From Scleromitrula shiraiana (taxonomy: Eukaryota; Ascomycota; Leotiomycetes; Helotiales; Sclerotiniaceae): DNA of 64,000 nt. The notes beneath the pieces were generated by a model. The model saw only the letters and a list, made by a program, of their open reading frames with translations. It was not told the origin of the DNA and did not search any database. The position numbers and the translations under genes are program-made. Below, one piece after another: positions 35,821 to 49,012 of the stretch (positions are counted from its first letter, which is position 1; each line of letters starts with the position of its first letter). The DNA lies in assembly GCA_028455995.1 (NCBI GenBank), contig JABELC010000003.1, positions 3,038,001 to 3,102,000 of the forward strand, read 5' to 3'.

Positions 35821-38800
35821 GTTAGTCACTTGTATCTCGCGATGCAATTTTTTCTTCAAACTTCTTTCTTTCTTGCTTTTGACATTGGTTTTGGACAGGA
35901 TCGGATTGGATATGGTTTCCATGTATGGCTTACATGTGATATGGGCTCTAGGGGGTGGGGAAAAGTTACAGGAGGAGGAAAGTATTTGTAAACATTAATG
36001 ATCGATATGAAATTGGGGTGGATGGGGGAATACTAGTACGATATGATGTGAGAATAGAGTAGATATAAAATGTCTAGAAGAACTGGGCTTTTATATCTAA
36101 GTACTCACAAACCCATAGATTCTGATATGTACGTTGTGTTGTATAGGGTTGATTATAAGATAATAAAATTTGATGTAATATATATATATATATATATATG
36201 AAATGGTTCTATTAAGATGTGATAATATGATTTCAATATGGGTCTCAACTTATTGAGAAAGAGACCTGAAAAATTTACTTGCTCTTGATTTAATGATATT
36301 TCAGTCTACTCAAAAAACACCACTGCCTACTAGACATATGCCAGGAGGAAAATACACAATTCACTTGAGACGATAAGTGAATGTATCTCCCTATTCACTC
36401 ATTTCCACCTGACCTCCCATGCAAATTAACCATGCAGAATACTAATTGCGGAACAAACATGTCATTCACAGTGATACACAAAACAAGAAATATAAATCAG
36501 GACAAGAGAACCAACATCGAGTCAAGTCAACAGATGGGGAACCGATCCAGAACATTCGAATTCGAGGACTACTATGTCATCAGGTAGAGAAGATCGAAAG
36601 AATCGGGGGAGAGGAGGGGAGGAGGAGAGGGGGGGCAAATAAAATAAGCTTACAATCCACAAGACTGATATCAATGGGTTAGGGGAGTTTAGTTTATTAA
36701 GATGATGTATATTTAGATATCGGGGGAATGAAGGTTGGATGGGAGGATTTCTTAGTTTCCTACCTGATGTATGTCATGATGTCTACTATAAAGGGTAAAT
36801 GGAAGGTTTATGGAGGAAATTACTAGATTTGAATTAAATTCAAAAAGGAAGATAAAACTAAGGATTAGAAAAACATAAGTCTAGATTTCCTCGAAGTGAA
36901 CTAAATAAATAGGGAAGCTGTGCAGTCAGAGACCGTGAGTACCGAGCGGGCCGGTGGCAGATTTGTGGGGAGTGGGGAATTGTTTTGGGGCTGGAACGTC
37001 AAATGGACTTCGAATTGGGGGTAATGAAATTAGTGGGGAGGAGAGGGGAGGGATGGCGGGATGGAGGTGTGGAATATTGTTGAGAGAGGATATGAGTGAT
37101 ATATACTCCGTAGGTTAATGCTTTTGCTAAAGTTAAAGTTGTTGGTAATGGACTGCTAAAGAAAGGTAGTGGTAGCATTGACGTATGCATGATAGATTGA
37201 TCGTGGGTAAATCAAGTGTTGGGTGACGTTGTAAGGTCACTAGTAGTTATGCTTTTGCCTTTACCTTTCCCCCCTCACTCACTATATATATCTGCATATT
37301 GTATAGCAGGTTCTGGGAAAGAGAAGAAAGGGAATCTAAAACTTTATTCGTCGAAATCAAATAAACCGATTAGTGGAAATACATATTACACTTGCACATA
37401 AAAATCTAAATATCACAAGTGGGATACCTATATAGAGACTCTAGCAAGACGCAAGAGTCGATTGACTTTTATGTGACAGATGTTAAGAGTAGGTACTCAT
37501 GTAGTAAATAGTACGGAGCTGTGTTTGTGTTTGTGGAAAGAAGGTTACGGGTACAGATGAGTACTCAGGTACCATCATTCAATGGTATGTATTGAATCAC
37601 TAAATATTTCCTGTTCATTATATCCAACCATGCTAAAATATATATAACCAACATGAGAAATTCGATGTGGAAGGTAAGAGCACTTATGTTCTCATTCAGA
37701 TGTCGTGCAGAGTGGCCTGTCACTCATCAAATATGTATACCGGAAATGTATGCAATAACATATCCATCCTGTTGATGTGTCGTCGAATGCGAAGATGAAC
37801 AACAGTTTGTGGCTCTAAAAGTATTGTTTCAACAATTCATCCGGTTCTTCTATCGCTTCCTTCCTGCACCCCGCCATGCAAATGTAGAAGGAAGGCACAG
37901 AAGGTTAACCATATATTTTGAATAATGTACTCCTAGAACTCAAAAGAGAGGATCTGAGGTCTGAGGTCTGAGGTCTGTGGTGTAATGCAGGATAACCTTA
38001 ATCATCCTTTTAGCCACAAGTCATGCATTCAACTCAATTCGACAATATACTATCGTAAAAACCACAAGGACGGTACGGTACTTGGTTTTTGTTGGTCGCA
38101 TTTCGTTTCTATATCCAACATTGGGTAATGATAGACATCTTATCTCCTTCCTTCCTCCCTCCCTTTAAAACCTGCCTCGGTGATATAAATCAGTTCATGT
38201 GAATATGAAGATACTGTAAATAACTCTCTTGGGAATATTTTGCCGATGTGAGTTGAAGATCGACAAGATGCATTTGCAGAAGAATGAAGTACACTGCGTG
38301 AACGGCAGATACAATTTGAGCTCGAGCACCCAAGCAGATATCTCTTCGATTTTGGTACAAAGATGATACAAACACTCTCTCCTTAAGTTGAGAGACTACC
38401 TGAAAGTTCAGCTCAATAATGATCACTGGTGTAAATAGCAAGAGCAATTGGCGATGGCAAGAGGTAATGATTCCGAGTAAGAAAAAAAAGGCAGAACAGA
38501 GATAACAAGATCGATTGGTTCCCAAAAGATCGCAGTACAGTACTTCCGTAAGAAAGTTCGCAAGAAAGTTCGTAAATCATTTAAACCCTCGCAACCCTCG
38601 CAACCCTTACATACCAAAACGGGTCGATCACCACCAAAACACAACACAAGCCACAAGGGTGGGTTGGTTACATTGCACATTGCACCTTAACTACATTTTA
38701 ACTATATTTCCGTTTATTTGACCGAGGCCCTTTCCCATATTTTCTCACTTGTGGTTAGAACTGAGAAAAACATCTGACATATGATTTCAAATCTATTGCC

Positions 38801-39712
38801 AGTATGTTCAAGTACCGAACGACAATGACTGAAGAATTATTCATCGGAATGAAAGTCTGATGCTAATGGAATATCTTCCTTCATTCGAATACCATCTGAG
38901 TCAATATATTCATTCATCCATTCATACTACCCAGTTCAAAAGCTTTCAGTAAAGTTACTCAAATTACAACCGAGCGTACTCAAAATCTTGTGTGCCGGTC
39001 ACTATGTGTTGGACGAGACAGTACAGTTACATCGTCAAACTCAAGTAAGCCCCCAGCCACATAGAAAGGCAGATTTTTCTCAATTTTCTTTGGTCGAATG
39101 AATAATGTTTTTATTCATTTTCATCTCATTTCCGGTCCGATATCCTTTTCGCTCTCACATGCTTCGGGGTTGCTTCCCCATGGGGGGGGGATCTACCTAT
39201 TGAAGAAGAAATTCTCCCCTGCCCTGTTGGATTTTATCCATATCCACATTGATGAAAATCTCGTCCGTGACCTTTTTCTATTCTGATATATCTTTTATGA
39301 AAGTTCTCCACAACATGTTTTGAGAAATTCCATTTTTTTCTACTCCGCTGTGTTCTACTCCGCTGTGTTCTACTCCGCTGTGTTCCACTTCCCCACAAAG
39401 TTTATTGGGAAAAAAGGGGTCAAAGTTTCCACATCTCTATATTCTTTGTTCGATACCAATATCGATCTGATATAGACCGTCGACTTCGTCATCGAAGACA
39501 ATTCTCCGTGCCTTTGTTGTCGGCTCCCCTCAAGACGTCATCTTAATGAACGTCATTTGCCAATAAGAGCAAAAACAAATTGTGACACGGATATAAATAG
39601 CACACGAAATTTAATATCCGTAGGCAATTTTCGATATATAATTTTTCGTCGACGAGGGCATTTATATCATACTTGATAGCGAATAACCAAACACGTTCGT
39701 GGGATTTGAAAT
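35821..39712. other. Long intergenic region (3.9 kb)
   Basis: There is no convincing gene. It holds a (TA)n microsatellite at about 36178-36200 and a purine-rich patch at 36590-36640. Short tandem repeats occur near 37955 (TGAGGTC units) and at 39341-39385. The minus-strand frame at 38525..38190 lacks an ATG and any domain. Upstream of 39713 there are CGTCA-type half-sites (39535-39565) and a CCAAT box near 39560, suitable for the DUF3712 gene promoter. Confidence 0.4.
39341..39385. repeat. Three tandem copies of a 15-bp unit
   Basis: TACTCCGCTGTGTTC occurs three times in perfect tandem and is then followed by a diverged start (CACTT). It lies in the upstream region of the DUF3712 gene. Confidence 0.8.
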
Positions 39713-40984
39713 ATGGCGAGATTCACAGATGAGGACAAAATAAACTCGACGGAATTTCAAGATGATTCGGATAATAAGGTTGAGCAAGAGCAGGTTGAAT
39801 ATGAGAGGGAGGGGATAGTTGATCCAAAACCGACAACCTTTGGTGGTAAAGCGAAGAGACATTGCGCTCGATTTTGGTGGCTACATCTTATAATATTTTG
39901 TGTAGTATTTCTGATTATTGCGTTGTGCCTGTAAGCCGCTCTTCATGTTTTCCTATCCCCTTTATCAAAACATGACATTTCCTAACAACCAAATAGTGTA
40001 TATGTTGGCCTTCCCAAAATAGCCCAACACGACGTGAACAGAACCTCACTCGAAATTACATCCCTAGAATTCACCAACCCAACTAATAACAGCATAACGA
40101 TATCACAAGACGGAATTCTTCACAGTCCCAGCATGTACACTCCTACACTCGATCCTTTCAACGCATCGTCATATCTCGTTACCAATGGAACATATGCTTC
40201 GGAACCCATGGTCATAATACCCATGCCTGAAATTCACGCCAAGCATCCCCAAAGAGATGTCAGCATTAATGATGTTACAGTTCAAATTGCAAACCTGGAT
40301 GCTCTGAGTGATTATACGACAGCGGTATTGAGTAGTGAATATGTTACTACTGCGTTGGTTGGAAAGACGAAGTTACATCTCGGGGAATTACCTGCCACCA
40401 CCATTCATTATAATTCAACCAGTACATACAAGGGTATTTATATATCATTCCCACTCCAAACCCCCAACTCAATTGAATCTCTCTAACCCATTCACCAGGT
40501 CTCAACGCCCTAAAAGGCTTCAACGTAACCGGATCCAAAATCGATCTCCTCGCCAAACCCGGCCAGCCCAATCTCTCCGGCAACGCATTTATCCCGAACC
40601 CCTCATCCATGACCATCGAAATGGGAAACGTAACCATGACACTCTCCACCGCCCAAGAAGGAGTCGTCGGAAACACCACTATCAACAATTTGACGCTTGT
40701 TCCAGGAAATAATACGTTACCGATGACGGGTATTCTGGATCAGAGTTTGGTCGTCGCGAGCACGGATAGTAAGGGATTTGTCACACTGGAGATTGTGGGG
40801 AAGAGCGCGATTAGAAACGGAGAGCATTTGGTTTATTATGTGAGTTTTTCCCTTTACTTGTTCTACGGAAAATCGTGGATGGTTGATTTTAACGCATTGA
40901 TAGGAACGAGCATTATCGAGTAACAAACTTAGCCTAACATTAAACGTTAACCAAATCATCGCCGATAGTGTTTCAGAAAGTTGA
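39713..40984 (+). CDS. DUF3712 membrane protein, 358 aa
   Basis: Exons are 39713..39930, 39997..40433, 40499..40839 and 40904..40984, and all phases agree. An acidic cytosolic N-terminus precedes one transmembrane helix at about residues 53-75 (FWWLHLIIFCVVFLIIALCL). The remainder is a DUF3712-type, LEA2-like beta-rich domain (NRTSLEITSLEFTNPTNNS, NPSSMTIEMGNVTMTLS). Many N-glycosylation sequons (NRT, NNS, NAS, NGT, NTT, NLT) fit a lumenal or extracellular location. The family is common in fungi and its biochemical function is not established. The last exon is small and ends SVSES. No frame break is seen. Confidence 0.85.
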
Positions 40985-43900
40985 AAGAATTTCAATTGAT
41001 ATCGATTCATTTATTTGTTTGCTTGTTCGCTTGTTCGCTCATTACTAGTGATCAATTCTCCCATCAGTGGAAGATATCATATACTTCTCACCTAGAGTGA
41101 ACAGGAGGACAGGGTGGATGTAGTTGCGGAGTGTGGCATGCATAGTATTGTGTGGCTGCAACGTGTGCATATGTAGGTGGTTGGGGGCAATATATGTATA
41201 TATGAGATCAAATGAGAGTTGCATACCCCATTATATATGCCATCCTACTATATTCTTTCTTTCATGCAATTCATTCAATCATTTTGTCCCATCTTATTTT
41301 GAGTCCAGCTAAACGTTCATTCTATTTCATAATATCGGATAATTCGAGAAAATACTTCAGGTACTAGATGATTCTATCAGAGTTTACCTTTGCTCAAACC
41401 TTCATAGGAATATATCGATTCACGTATCCTATAAGAAGTATACAATTTCAACTCCCAACACTCAAATACCTACCTACCTACCTACAAATTTTACAAAAGA
41501 TCTAATAATCCATATAATAGACACTAATATAAATCCTCTATCTCTCCCACTCGCCTTCAAATAGCAATATCATCAATTTTCCTACTAACATGTATGATAA
41601 TATTCAACAATTTCAAGCCGAGTGATATCAACTCCCAAACTCTGTATAGTAGTTCGAATCGTTATTCGCTGCAGCTATAAAGTTTGTGAATAGATTTTAG
41701 GGATGGTTAATATTAGTGTTCATGTTAATGAGTATTATCTATGTATAGAGAAAAATTTTAAGATCTGTGAAAATATTACTGATATGATTGTTGATATGTT
41801 TCGTGCGAAGATTATTCAGTCAAGTTTTAAATCCACACAATTACAACCCCAGAAAAGTTGATAGTTGGTCTGTAGAAAACATATGTTATACTACCGATGC
41901 GGAGATAGCCATTATGATTAATTGGGTTATGCAAATCAATGAGAGAGAATCGTCAGTCTTTTGATTCCAGGATTGGTGTTTCCGGCTGTTGGTGACTCTA
42001 TTTTGATCTTATTGGACTTTTAACTTCCATTGTAACGATCAATCTATGTAAAAGCAGAACACAATGAACTACTAGGTAGTAGAATCAATGTAGAGTTGTT
42101 TGCCATAGGGCCTCATCTAGCTGTTCTTGTGGTTAATCACTTGATAGAAGGATGGATTTGAAGAATCAATTTCATACTGCTCCAGATAGATGATAACCAA
42201 ATAATCTAATTGTGTGCACTGTGTATCTTGTCACAAATACAGAACCAACTCAGATGATCATACCTCATACTGGCTCAAGCACTAGATCAGTTTCCCCTCA
42301 CTTCATATTCATGGATATTCATGGATATACCTAGGTATCACTATCTAAATCTATAATCTTCGTCAAGTGTTGTTAGCATCTTGGTGATCTTACTATTAAG
42401 ACTGTCAATGAAATCGCTATGAGGGGTGTATAGGATCCAGTTTCCACTAGGAGTAGCGGCAAACTACCCAAACGTAGAGTTGGATGGGATATGTATTAGA
42501 ACATAAGTGGAAGGAAGTAGTACCATATATAGGGAATAGAAAGAAAAATATTACCAGAGTAGAATTCTAACTGAATTCTCAAAGTAAGTCTTGATGGAGG
42601 AAGATACTGGTGATTTATCTTGAATCTTACACTACACTCGTAGATCAAAATACAGAGTATTAAATATATAAATCAACATTCATTGGCACCAGTACGAATG
42701 ATAGTACATCGAATCAACACTAATCTTTAGCCAACGTATAGCAAGCAAGCATCTCATACCGTTACTTGACCAACAAACCACTTTCAAGATTGAGTTATAG
42801 TTTGGCGAGTTTGGTTCAATTAAGACATCAATCGCATCGACGATTTACAAAACTCAAACTTAAACGTAGCACCAAAGGTAAGCTGAATCTATATAATGAC
42901 TCGAATTGTATATGACAGACAACTTGAATGTCTGTTCTTGTGCGCGAGATAGTTATTTCCGAAGGATTATCAAACTATTTCATGATAGTGGCAAGATGTT
43001 TTGCTGATTTTAATTGGCTTGCTAGTGGATATAGTTTGAAAGGTTGATTCGTGAATATGATGGTAATAGTGAGGAGAAATTTCTTTTACTTCTTGTCAGT
43101 AGTGATACATAGATATCTGATAATAAATCAAAAGCATCATACTTACTACTGCTAGATAAATGTTAAGTATATTGTGAGTGATGTAGATTTATTGGAGGTA
43201 TATGTTGAAATCAGACCAAATCTAATCAATACATAGTAGCTGGAGCAGAATTGAAGCAACATCGAAAGCCTGCTTACTAATTAATATCTAATCCAATAAA
43301 ACTCCGGCAACTCCAAACCTAGTATTTAAAAATTGGGGCAAATTGATACGCTACCCCAGAATGTGGCGTTATTAGCGTATAACATCTTACCCCGCACTTT
43401 CAACCACTCACACGACAGTATTTTTCTACTTGTCTCTTTCGTCTCAGGACAGAATATGGGCTGACTGATTGACTGATTGACTGACTTGAAGGTTATTTTT
43501 TCGAGAGAAAGGAGGGTACAAAGTTAATATCGGGTCAGGCGGCAGTATCACAGAGAAGATGGGAAAGCCACCTGGAAAGAAGTTGGTTGGTGTTATGGGT
43601 AGAGTTAAGGAATAGATATGTGGGCGAGGAAAGGATTAGGGTGTTGAGAAGAACTCAATTATGATTGATGCGATGGGTTGGGATGGGATTCAGATATGAT
43701 TATTATGATTATGGATGCAAGGAGTTATTTTATTGATTAAACATTATACTACTCGTTACCTTCGCGGTAGTGGGGGATTTACGCTTCCACATAATAGTAG
43801 TACTACCAGTGACAAAAGAATATGATACGAGTTTAAAACCCAGCACTTCTAGGTAAGAAGATAGCCAACCTAAAATATGACGACGTGGCGCAATATAATG

Positions 43901-46326
43901 CTGACGGCCGAATAGCCAACTCTCATCTGAAAGAGATGCATGCCGTATTAGGGAATGAGCGCCACAGTGAATGTGACAGATCTACAATATAACGCTGAAT
44001 ACGTCCAAGTCTCTCACATCTTTTGATTTCACCTACATAAGTATCGTATCATCTATTTGACTACAGTATCGACACTTAAATGGATCTCAGGGATAATAGA
44101 TTTTTAAGTCAAGATAAAGATTTACTTGCTGATATAATGAATGCGCGTTATTCATGTGACCTGGAAACGAACTTTAAATCATGATTTGCTGGTCAGTAGC
44201 CTGAATGTTTATGAGAAGAGATATCTAAAAACAGATCAAAAGCCATCGCGTGCTAATTGCTTATCACAGATTTTCTCTTTGGCTGTTTGAATAGTAGATG
44301 GGTTATATAGATTGGGAGGAATTTCTATTCCATAAATATTAGTTTACTGTAATGCTCCTGGCGATGAATGTTTTCGTAGAGTAAGGAAAACCAAAGAAAA
44401 ATTCTTACATAATGTCTGTAGATCCCAATGAACAGATTTGAAATATGCATATTCATATATGTATTATGAGGCCATTATCAAGAGTCTGCAAAAAGTATGG
44501 TAAATTTATATGGAATATATAGCTTTGTTATATGAACGATAGAATTCTTGATACCATTAGTATACCTGCTCAATGTCTTCTCATATTATCTCCAATTTCA
44601 CCTGCCCTACACTGGATTTGCAGAAATTTGACAAATCCCTATGATTAGCTTGATTTTGAATCATATCTCATGAGAAAGATTGTATATCCAGAGAAGCAAG
44701 CATAGGATTCGTTGATCAGTAGATCTGGTCTCGACAATTCATTGTTTGGTAAGGCTAGAAACAAAATAGCACATCTAGGTAGATAGGTAACCATAGTCTA
44801 TGATGTTTCAGCTACCAAGTATATATAAGTCAGTGTCTAAGAATCTAGAGCCAAATTTTCCTTTGGGAAAAAGAGATTAAAGGTTTCTTGTCTCTCTATT
44901 TTCTTGTGAGCTGAAAGTTACAGACAGAAAGGTATAGAGAACCTAGTCTATCAAAAGGATTCGCATACGAGGATATATATCCATGGTCTTAGATTCTAGA
45001 CAGAATCATATCAGAGAAAAATATTTAGGTTGCGAAGAAAGATAATAAATGAAGAAGATGAGATTTGGAGATGAGATGATGTGGTAGAATAAAAGACTAC
45101 TCCAAGGCAACAATAGGCATCCAAGGACCTTTTGCCGGATATTATTACTTGCCTTTTTCCAGATTTCAGGATGGAGCTAGCTTCAGATGCCGTACGTATG
45201 GAGTATAGAGTAAGTAGACTGGGTAGATATCTGATTTTGATGTTGCATATTCACGCAATAACTCTATATCAGATATTTCATCTCTATACTCTCAATATAT
45301 TGAACCGTGATAGGTTCTAGCTGTAGAATATTGCACTAAAATTTCTTTTAGACTGCCGAATCTATGATGGCACTTTATTGAGGTGTTAAATTGTGATGAC
45401 GAAGTTATCTTCTAATCAAGACATTGACCTTCACGGAAGACAAGATAAAATCTTTGGGAGATAAGTGTATGGATATCTTGAAAGTAAAGTCGGGACTCTC
45501 CTGCTCCAATATGGGTGGGCGCGAGCAAGAAGATGAAGGCTAGCATATTAGTTCAAGCACCGATCTTATGTGCTAAATAGACGAGTTCAAGAAAATGGTG
45601 AACAGAAAGTACTTTAGGAGGGGAGTACTGCGCATATGTCTATTTAGTTGAGAGGCATCCTTCTTAAAGATAGATCCTTGAAAGGAAAAGTCGAAGCTCC
45701 CAGAAACTAATAAAGCGCAGATAGAAAGAATCGGAGTTATTATGTGTTGCCTAGACAACAATTCTTTGCAACTTCTACGCACAAGAGGTACATGATGTGG
45801 AAAAAGATTAATTGACAGGCCCATTTAGAATGATCGAAGACAAGAACGCAAAACTCTAGATGAATTCAAGAAAAATCCAAGTGACCTTCGAAATCTATCC
45901 AGATATTTGCTTCTTCGTATACTTCGGTTGTTATGCCAGTAGGATAAGTAACGAATCAAGGCGTCTTATAATATCGTCTATCCAATATTTCATGTTTCCA
46001 CTTCTATCATCCGAAATGCTTCAGTCAATACTTCTTTCATCTCCTGCACTAAATATTAAATAGTGGAGAAGTAAATAGAATACTGTTTTGTATTGTTTCC
46101 TTACAATTAAAATTTGTTTTGCTCGAATCGGCCTTGACTTGGGTTTCTTTCTTGGTCTTGATGCTTTATCCATCTGGAAGCACCTTGATCATTTAGGCGG
46201 CTCGTCTCAAGAGAAGCACAGAATCTACGCGTCGACCGCCAGGATAAAGAGACACCATCGCCTTCTCATCAATACCTAAAGCCACCTGTACCCAAATGAC
46301 TGGAAACCAGCTCATCTACGAACAAA
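40985..46326. other. Gene-poor region (5.3 kb)
   Basis: Open frames are scarce and short, and no family is readable on either strand. Small features include a (TACC)n run near 41465-41485, a TACCTAGGTA palindrome at 42328-42337 and a (TGACTGAT)n run at about 43460-43485. The composition is ordinary intergenic, not the extreme A+T of the RIP-degraded elements. Old repeats or non-coding transcripts cannot be excluded. Confidence 0.4.
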
Positions 46327-46747
46327 ATGGAATTCTCACAGAGATACCGCTTGGCGAATACCCTGAACCCACTTAACTACCAACGAAGACTCGCTATCAT
46401 CGAGTATTGCTTGCAAGATAACATTTATATGAGTGACAAGACACAAGGACAACTTAACTTTATGCGTGCGCGACAATGGCTCATAGAATGTGGGACTATT
46501 GAGTAAGTCTTCCCCATTCAATTCATTGACTCGTGGTATTTGCACATGCATACACTAACAGTCAACTGGGTTTAGAGTGTTCGCAGAATGGCCGACAAAA
46601 CTCGTAGACACCAAAAGAGAATTAGAAGAGATAAGGGCGATTCATGTGTGGCTGATAAATGCCATGAGGGGTTCATTTTCACAAAGTGTGGTGAACGATG
46701 TGTGGGACTACGAGGGCCGCCTTCGAAATTTTGGATTGATAGCTTGA
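46327..46747 (+). CDS. Putative hypothetical protein, 115 aa, two exons
   Basis: Exons are 46327..46502 and 46576..46747. The 73-bp intron has the consensus donor GTAAGT, a branch point in ACACTAACAG and a TTTAG acceptor. The phase fits (GA joined to A gives Glu). The product is charged and helical: MEFSQRYRLANTLNPLN, QGQLNFMRARQWLIECG, DTKRELEEIRAIHVWLIN, NDVWDYEGRLRNFGLIA. No family is recognised. The nearest upstream in-frame stop is TGA at 46297. Before it the same frame stays coding-like for about 35 codons (EAQNLRVDRQDKETPSPS), so the protein may once have been longer. Perfect splice signals make a real gene likely. Confidence 0.55.
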
Positions 46748-48662
46748 GGATGAAATCGAATTGTTGTATGCATCGGGCTTGCTTCAATTCATAATATGTT
46801 GGTTATAGGGGTTAGGATGAATATGAATGGGCAATCTCTTCCTAGGAGTTAATATTTCATAGTTGCAATTAGTCCCGACAACAATGTGAAGGAGTGATCT
46901 GTTCTTTTGAAGCAGAGGAACGGGAGGGTCTAGCGCGCTCGTACGAATGATACAATTGCATCGCAGCATGTAAGAAAGGGATGATAACATATTGTGAGTT
47001 GAAAGAAATCTTGGCTGGTGTTAAGGAGAGTTGAAATAAACATTAAGGGTGGGAGGTTGGAAAACTATCGGCTTGCATATCGTGCTCAGCATGAATCTGA
47101 TTAGTAAAAATCCATTCGTCTATCAGCGACAATTATGTTGTGGCAGCCAAAATGACACGACGGTGCGAAAGCAACCTCAGGTATGTGACTCTATATTGTG
47201 TCACCAATAAAGAACACTGGTGTTTGTGAGAGTCACTGTATAGGGCAAGTGCTCTTCCAACGACAGCCAGATTGTGACAAGTACACCCGGCCAATATGAT
47301 TCCGATAATTTAATGAGGAATACATCTAGTCAATTGTTTATCACTTGGATGTATTAGCAAAACTTCGGAGAGAGCGTTCCGGGGTCCGGAATGTTCCCAG
47401 AACTCCACAGGCGTAATCCTTTAAGCTGTCAACCTGCGCATTATTATGTGAATAATCTCCAGAAAGCATTGAATGACATGTTTTAGCTCTGCTGCTTTGT
47501 TGGAATTTCTTGCGGATGGGTTTTGAGCCCTCTCGTCTTGATTGACTGGTACATGCAATAGACACCTCTTTTCGTTGGTAAAATTCCTCGGAGGTGGAAT
47601 AATGAGAACACGGGTATAGCACCCGCAATTCTGTTGTTGAAAATCTCCATACCGACGTTTTCCCCATCAATCAAGCTTCTGATTCCAGATAGAATATTCA
47701 TTCTATATTGCTTGCCCGGCACAGGAAAAACAAACCATTTCCAACCCTTTTGCTCTATCCCTTTGATGTCTCACTCAGGCAAGTGCAGCATCAATCCGCT
47801 GGACCAATGCGAACATCACACTCATTTCATATTGTGTATACAAATGTTAAGACTGCTTCCATGAAAGCTAGCAAGCATCTAAGATACTCATGCGGTCGGA
47901 TTTGGATGGCGCAGTCGCTGCTAAACAGGAATTTGATTCTTTCAACATTGTGTCAATTCGGAAGGTGTCAGATCGGGTAAGTTGATGGCATTGAATTGTC
48001 TCTTGGTGGCCAGCAGATCCGAGTTCTGATATCGGGAGATCTTGACCAGGGGGATGTAAAACGATGGAACTCGGGATACATATTGCCAATTTGCCAGTTG
48101 CCGGAGCCGGGTCCCTAGTCATCATCCGCGCAGCATATCTCACTACATGAGTATAGCTACTTCTTTTAAATGCAATTTGAAATACTCAATGTAATAAACT
48201 CAGTGCTTTATCTCTTGTACAGGCGAGAGATCGGGTTATTTTGATACACTGCTATCGTAGCTCAAATATCAGACGGACGACGAAATCCCTCAAAATAATT
48301 ATTCGAGAACTAATGATATTATAGGGCCAAAAATTGCTTACATACGGCATCTAACATCCAGATGTCGCATAGGGCTAAGGAGTTGGGTCTGGCCAGCTCG
48401 CCGACATGCAACAAATATTTCCCATTATATTGTTTTGCGGAATTTCCTTGGCAATCAACGAGCCACTCGATTGAGAATATTCAATAATTGACTTGAACTT
48501 TTGGTGGCCGTGGTAGTGTAATGGCATTTTCATTCCTTGCCTGTCTGGGTCTTCTTGCGCGATCTTTCAGTGGGAGGTGTACCAATCACGTGGTTGAAGT
48601 CGAAGTTGCTTCCAGGCTTGCAGGAGAGATTTTGAGATTTCTTTTCGAGACGATATACATTC
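46748..48662. other. Intergenic with ambiguous coding-like patches
   Basis: Apart from the uncertain 47421-48125 locus described separately, nothing is supported. The short frames are unremarkable. Confidence 0.35.
47421..48125 (-). CDS. Very uncertain three-exon hypothetical gene, 169 aa
   Basis: A model with exons 48125..47888, 47769..47623 and 47545..47421 keeps the frame. It reads protein-like stretches such as QKGWKWFVFPVPGKQYRMN and LKHVIQCFLEIIHIIMRR. Against it, the donors (GTATCT, GTGCTA) are weak. The opposite strand also offers a spliced reading at 47890-48118 with a perfect GTAAGT donor but a very short intron. No family is recognised for either. It is listed so that the locus can be tested with transcripts. 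Confidence 0.2.
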
Positions 48663-49012
48663 AGGCCCCGTTCGGATCACTTTTTTTTCCTATTTAGAGC
48701 TACAAATGTTACCTAAATAGGCGTTTACCGAACGCGATTTTACTCTAAATAAAAATGTTATCAAAATAAGCAGTTTACCGAACGCGATAGTTGTCTACAT
48801 AAAAGCTACATTTGTAAGTCTACAAATATTAGAAATTTGTATGACAGCCTCGCCAAATCTCTATAGCAGTTTTGACCAGCTTTTGGTAAAATAATGTATT
48901 TCAACATCTTGTAGAGCTACAACCTTTTTGAAAAAACTACCCACTTTAACCAAAATATTTTAGTCTAAACTCATTTTGACAACAAATTCAAAAAGTGATC
49001 CGAACGGGGCCT
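48663..49012. mobile_element. MITE, 350 bp, perfect 23-bp TIRs and 5-bp duplication
   Basis: The left end AGGCCCCGTTCGGATCAC followed by five T is repeated exactly, inverted, at the right end. The pentamer CATTC flanks both sides (48658-48662 and 49013-49017), which is a perfect target-site duplication. There is no coding capacity. An internal motif GTTTACCGAACGCGAT occurs twice, near 48723 and 48773. The size, perfect TIRs and clean duplication indicate a recently mobilised non-autonomous DNA transposon. Its A+T content is moderate, so it escaped RIP or is too short for it. The superfamily cannot be fixed from the TIR alone. Confidence 0.88.

Noticed and set aside
47640..47740. PGTGKT, resembling a Walker A motif, on the plus strand near 47715
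   Set aside because: No Walker B, sensor or other AAA/P-loop context surrounds it, and the better reading there is on the other strand.
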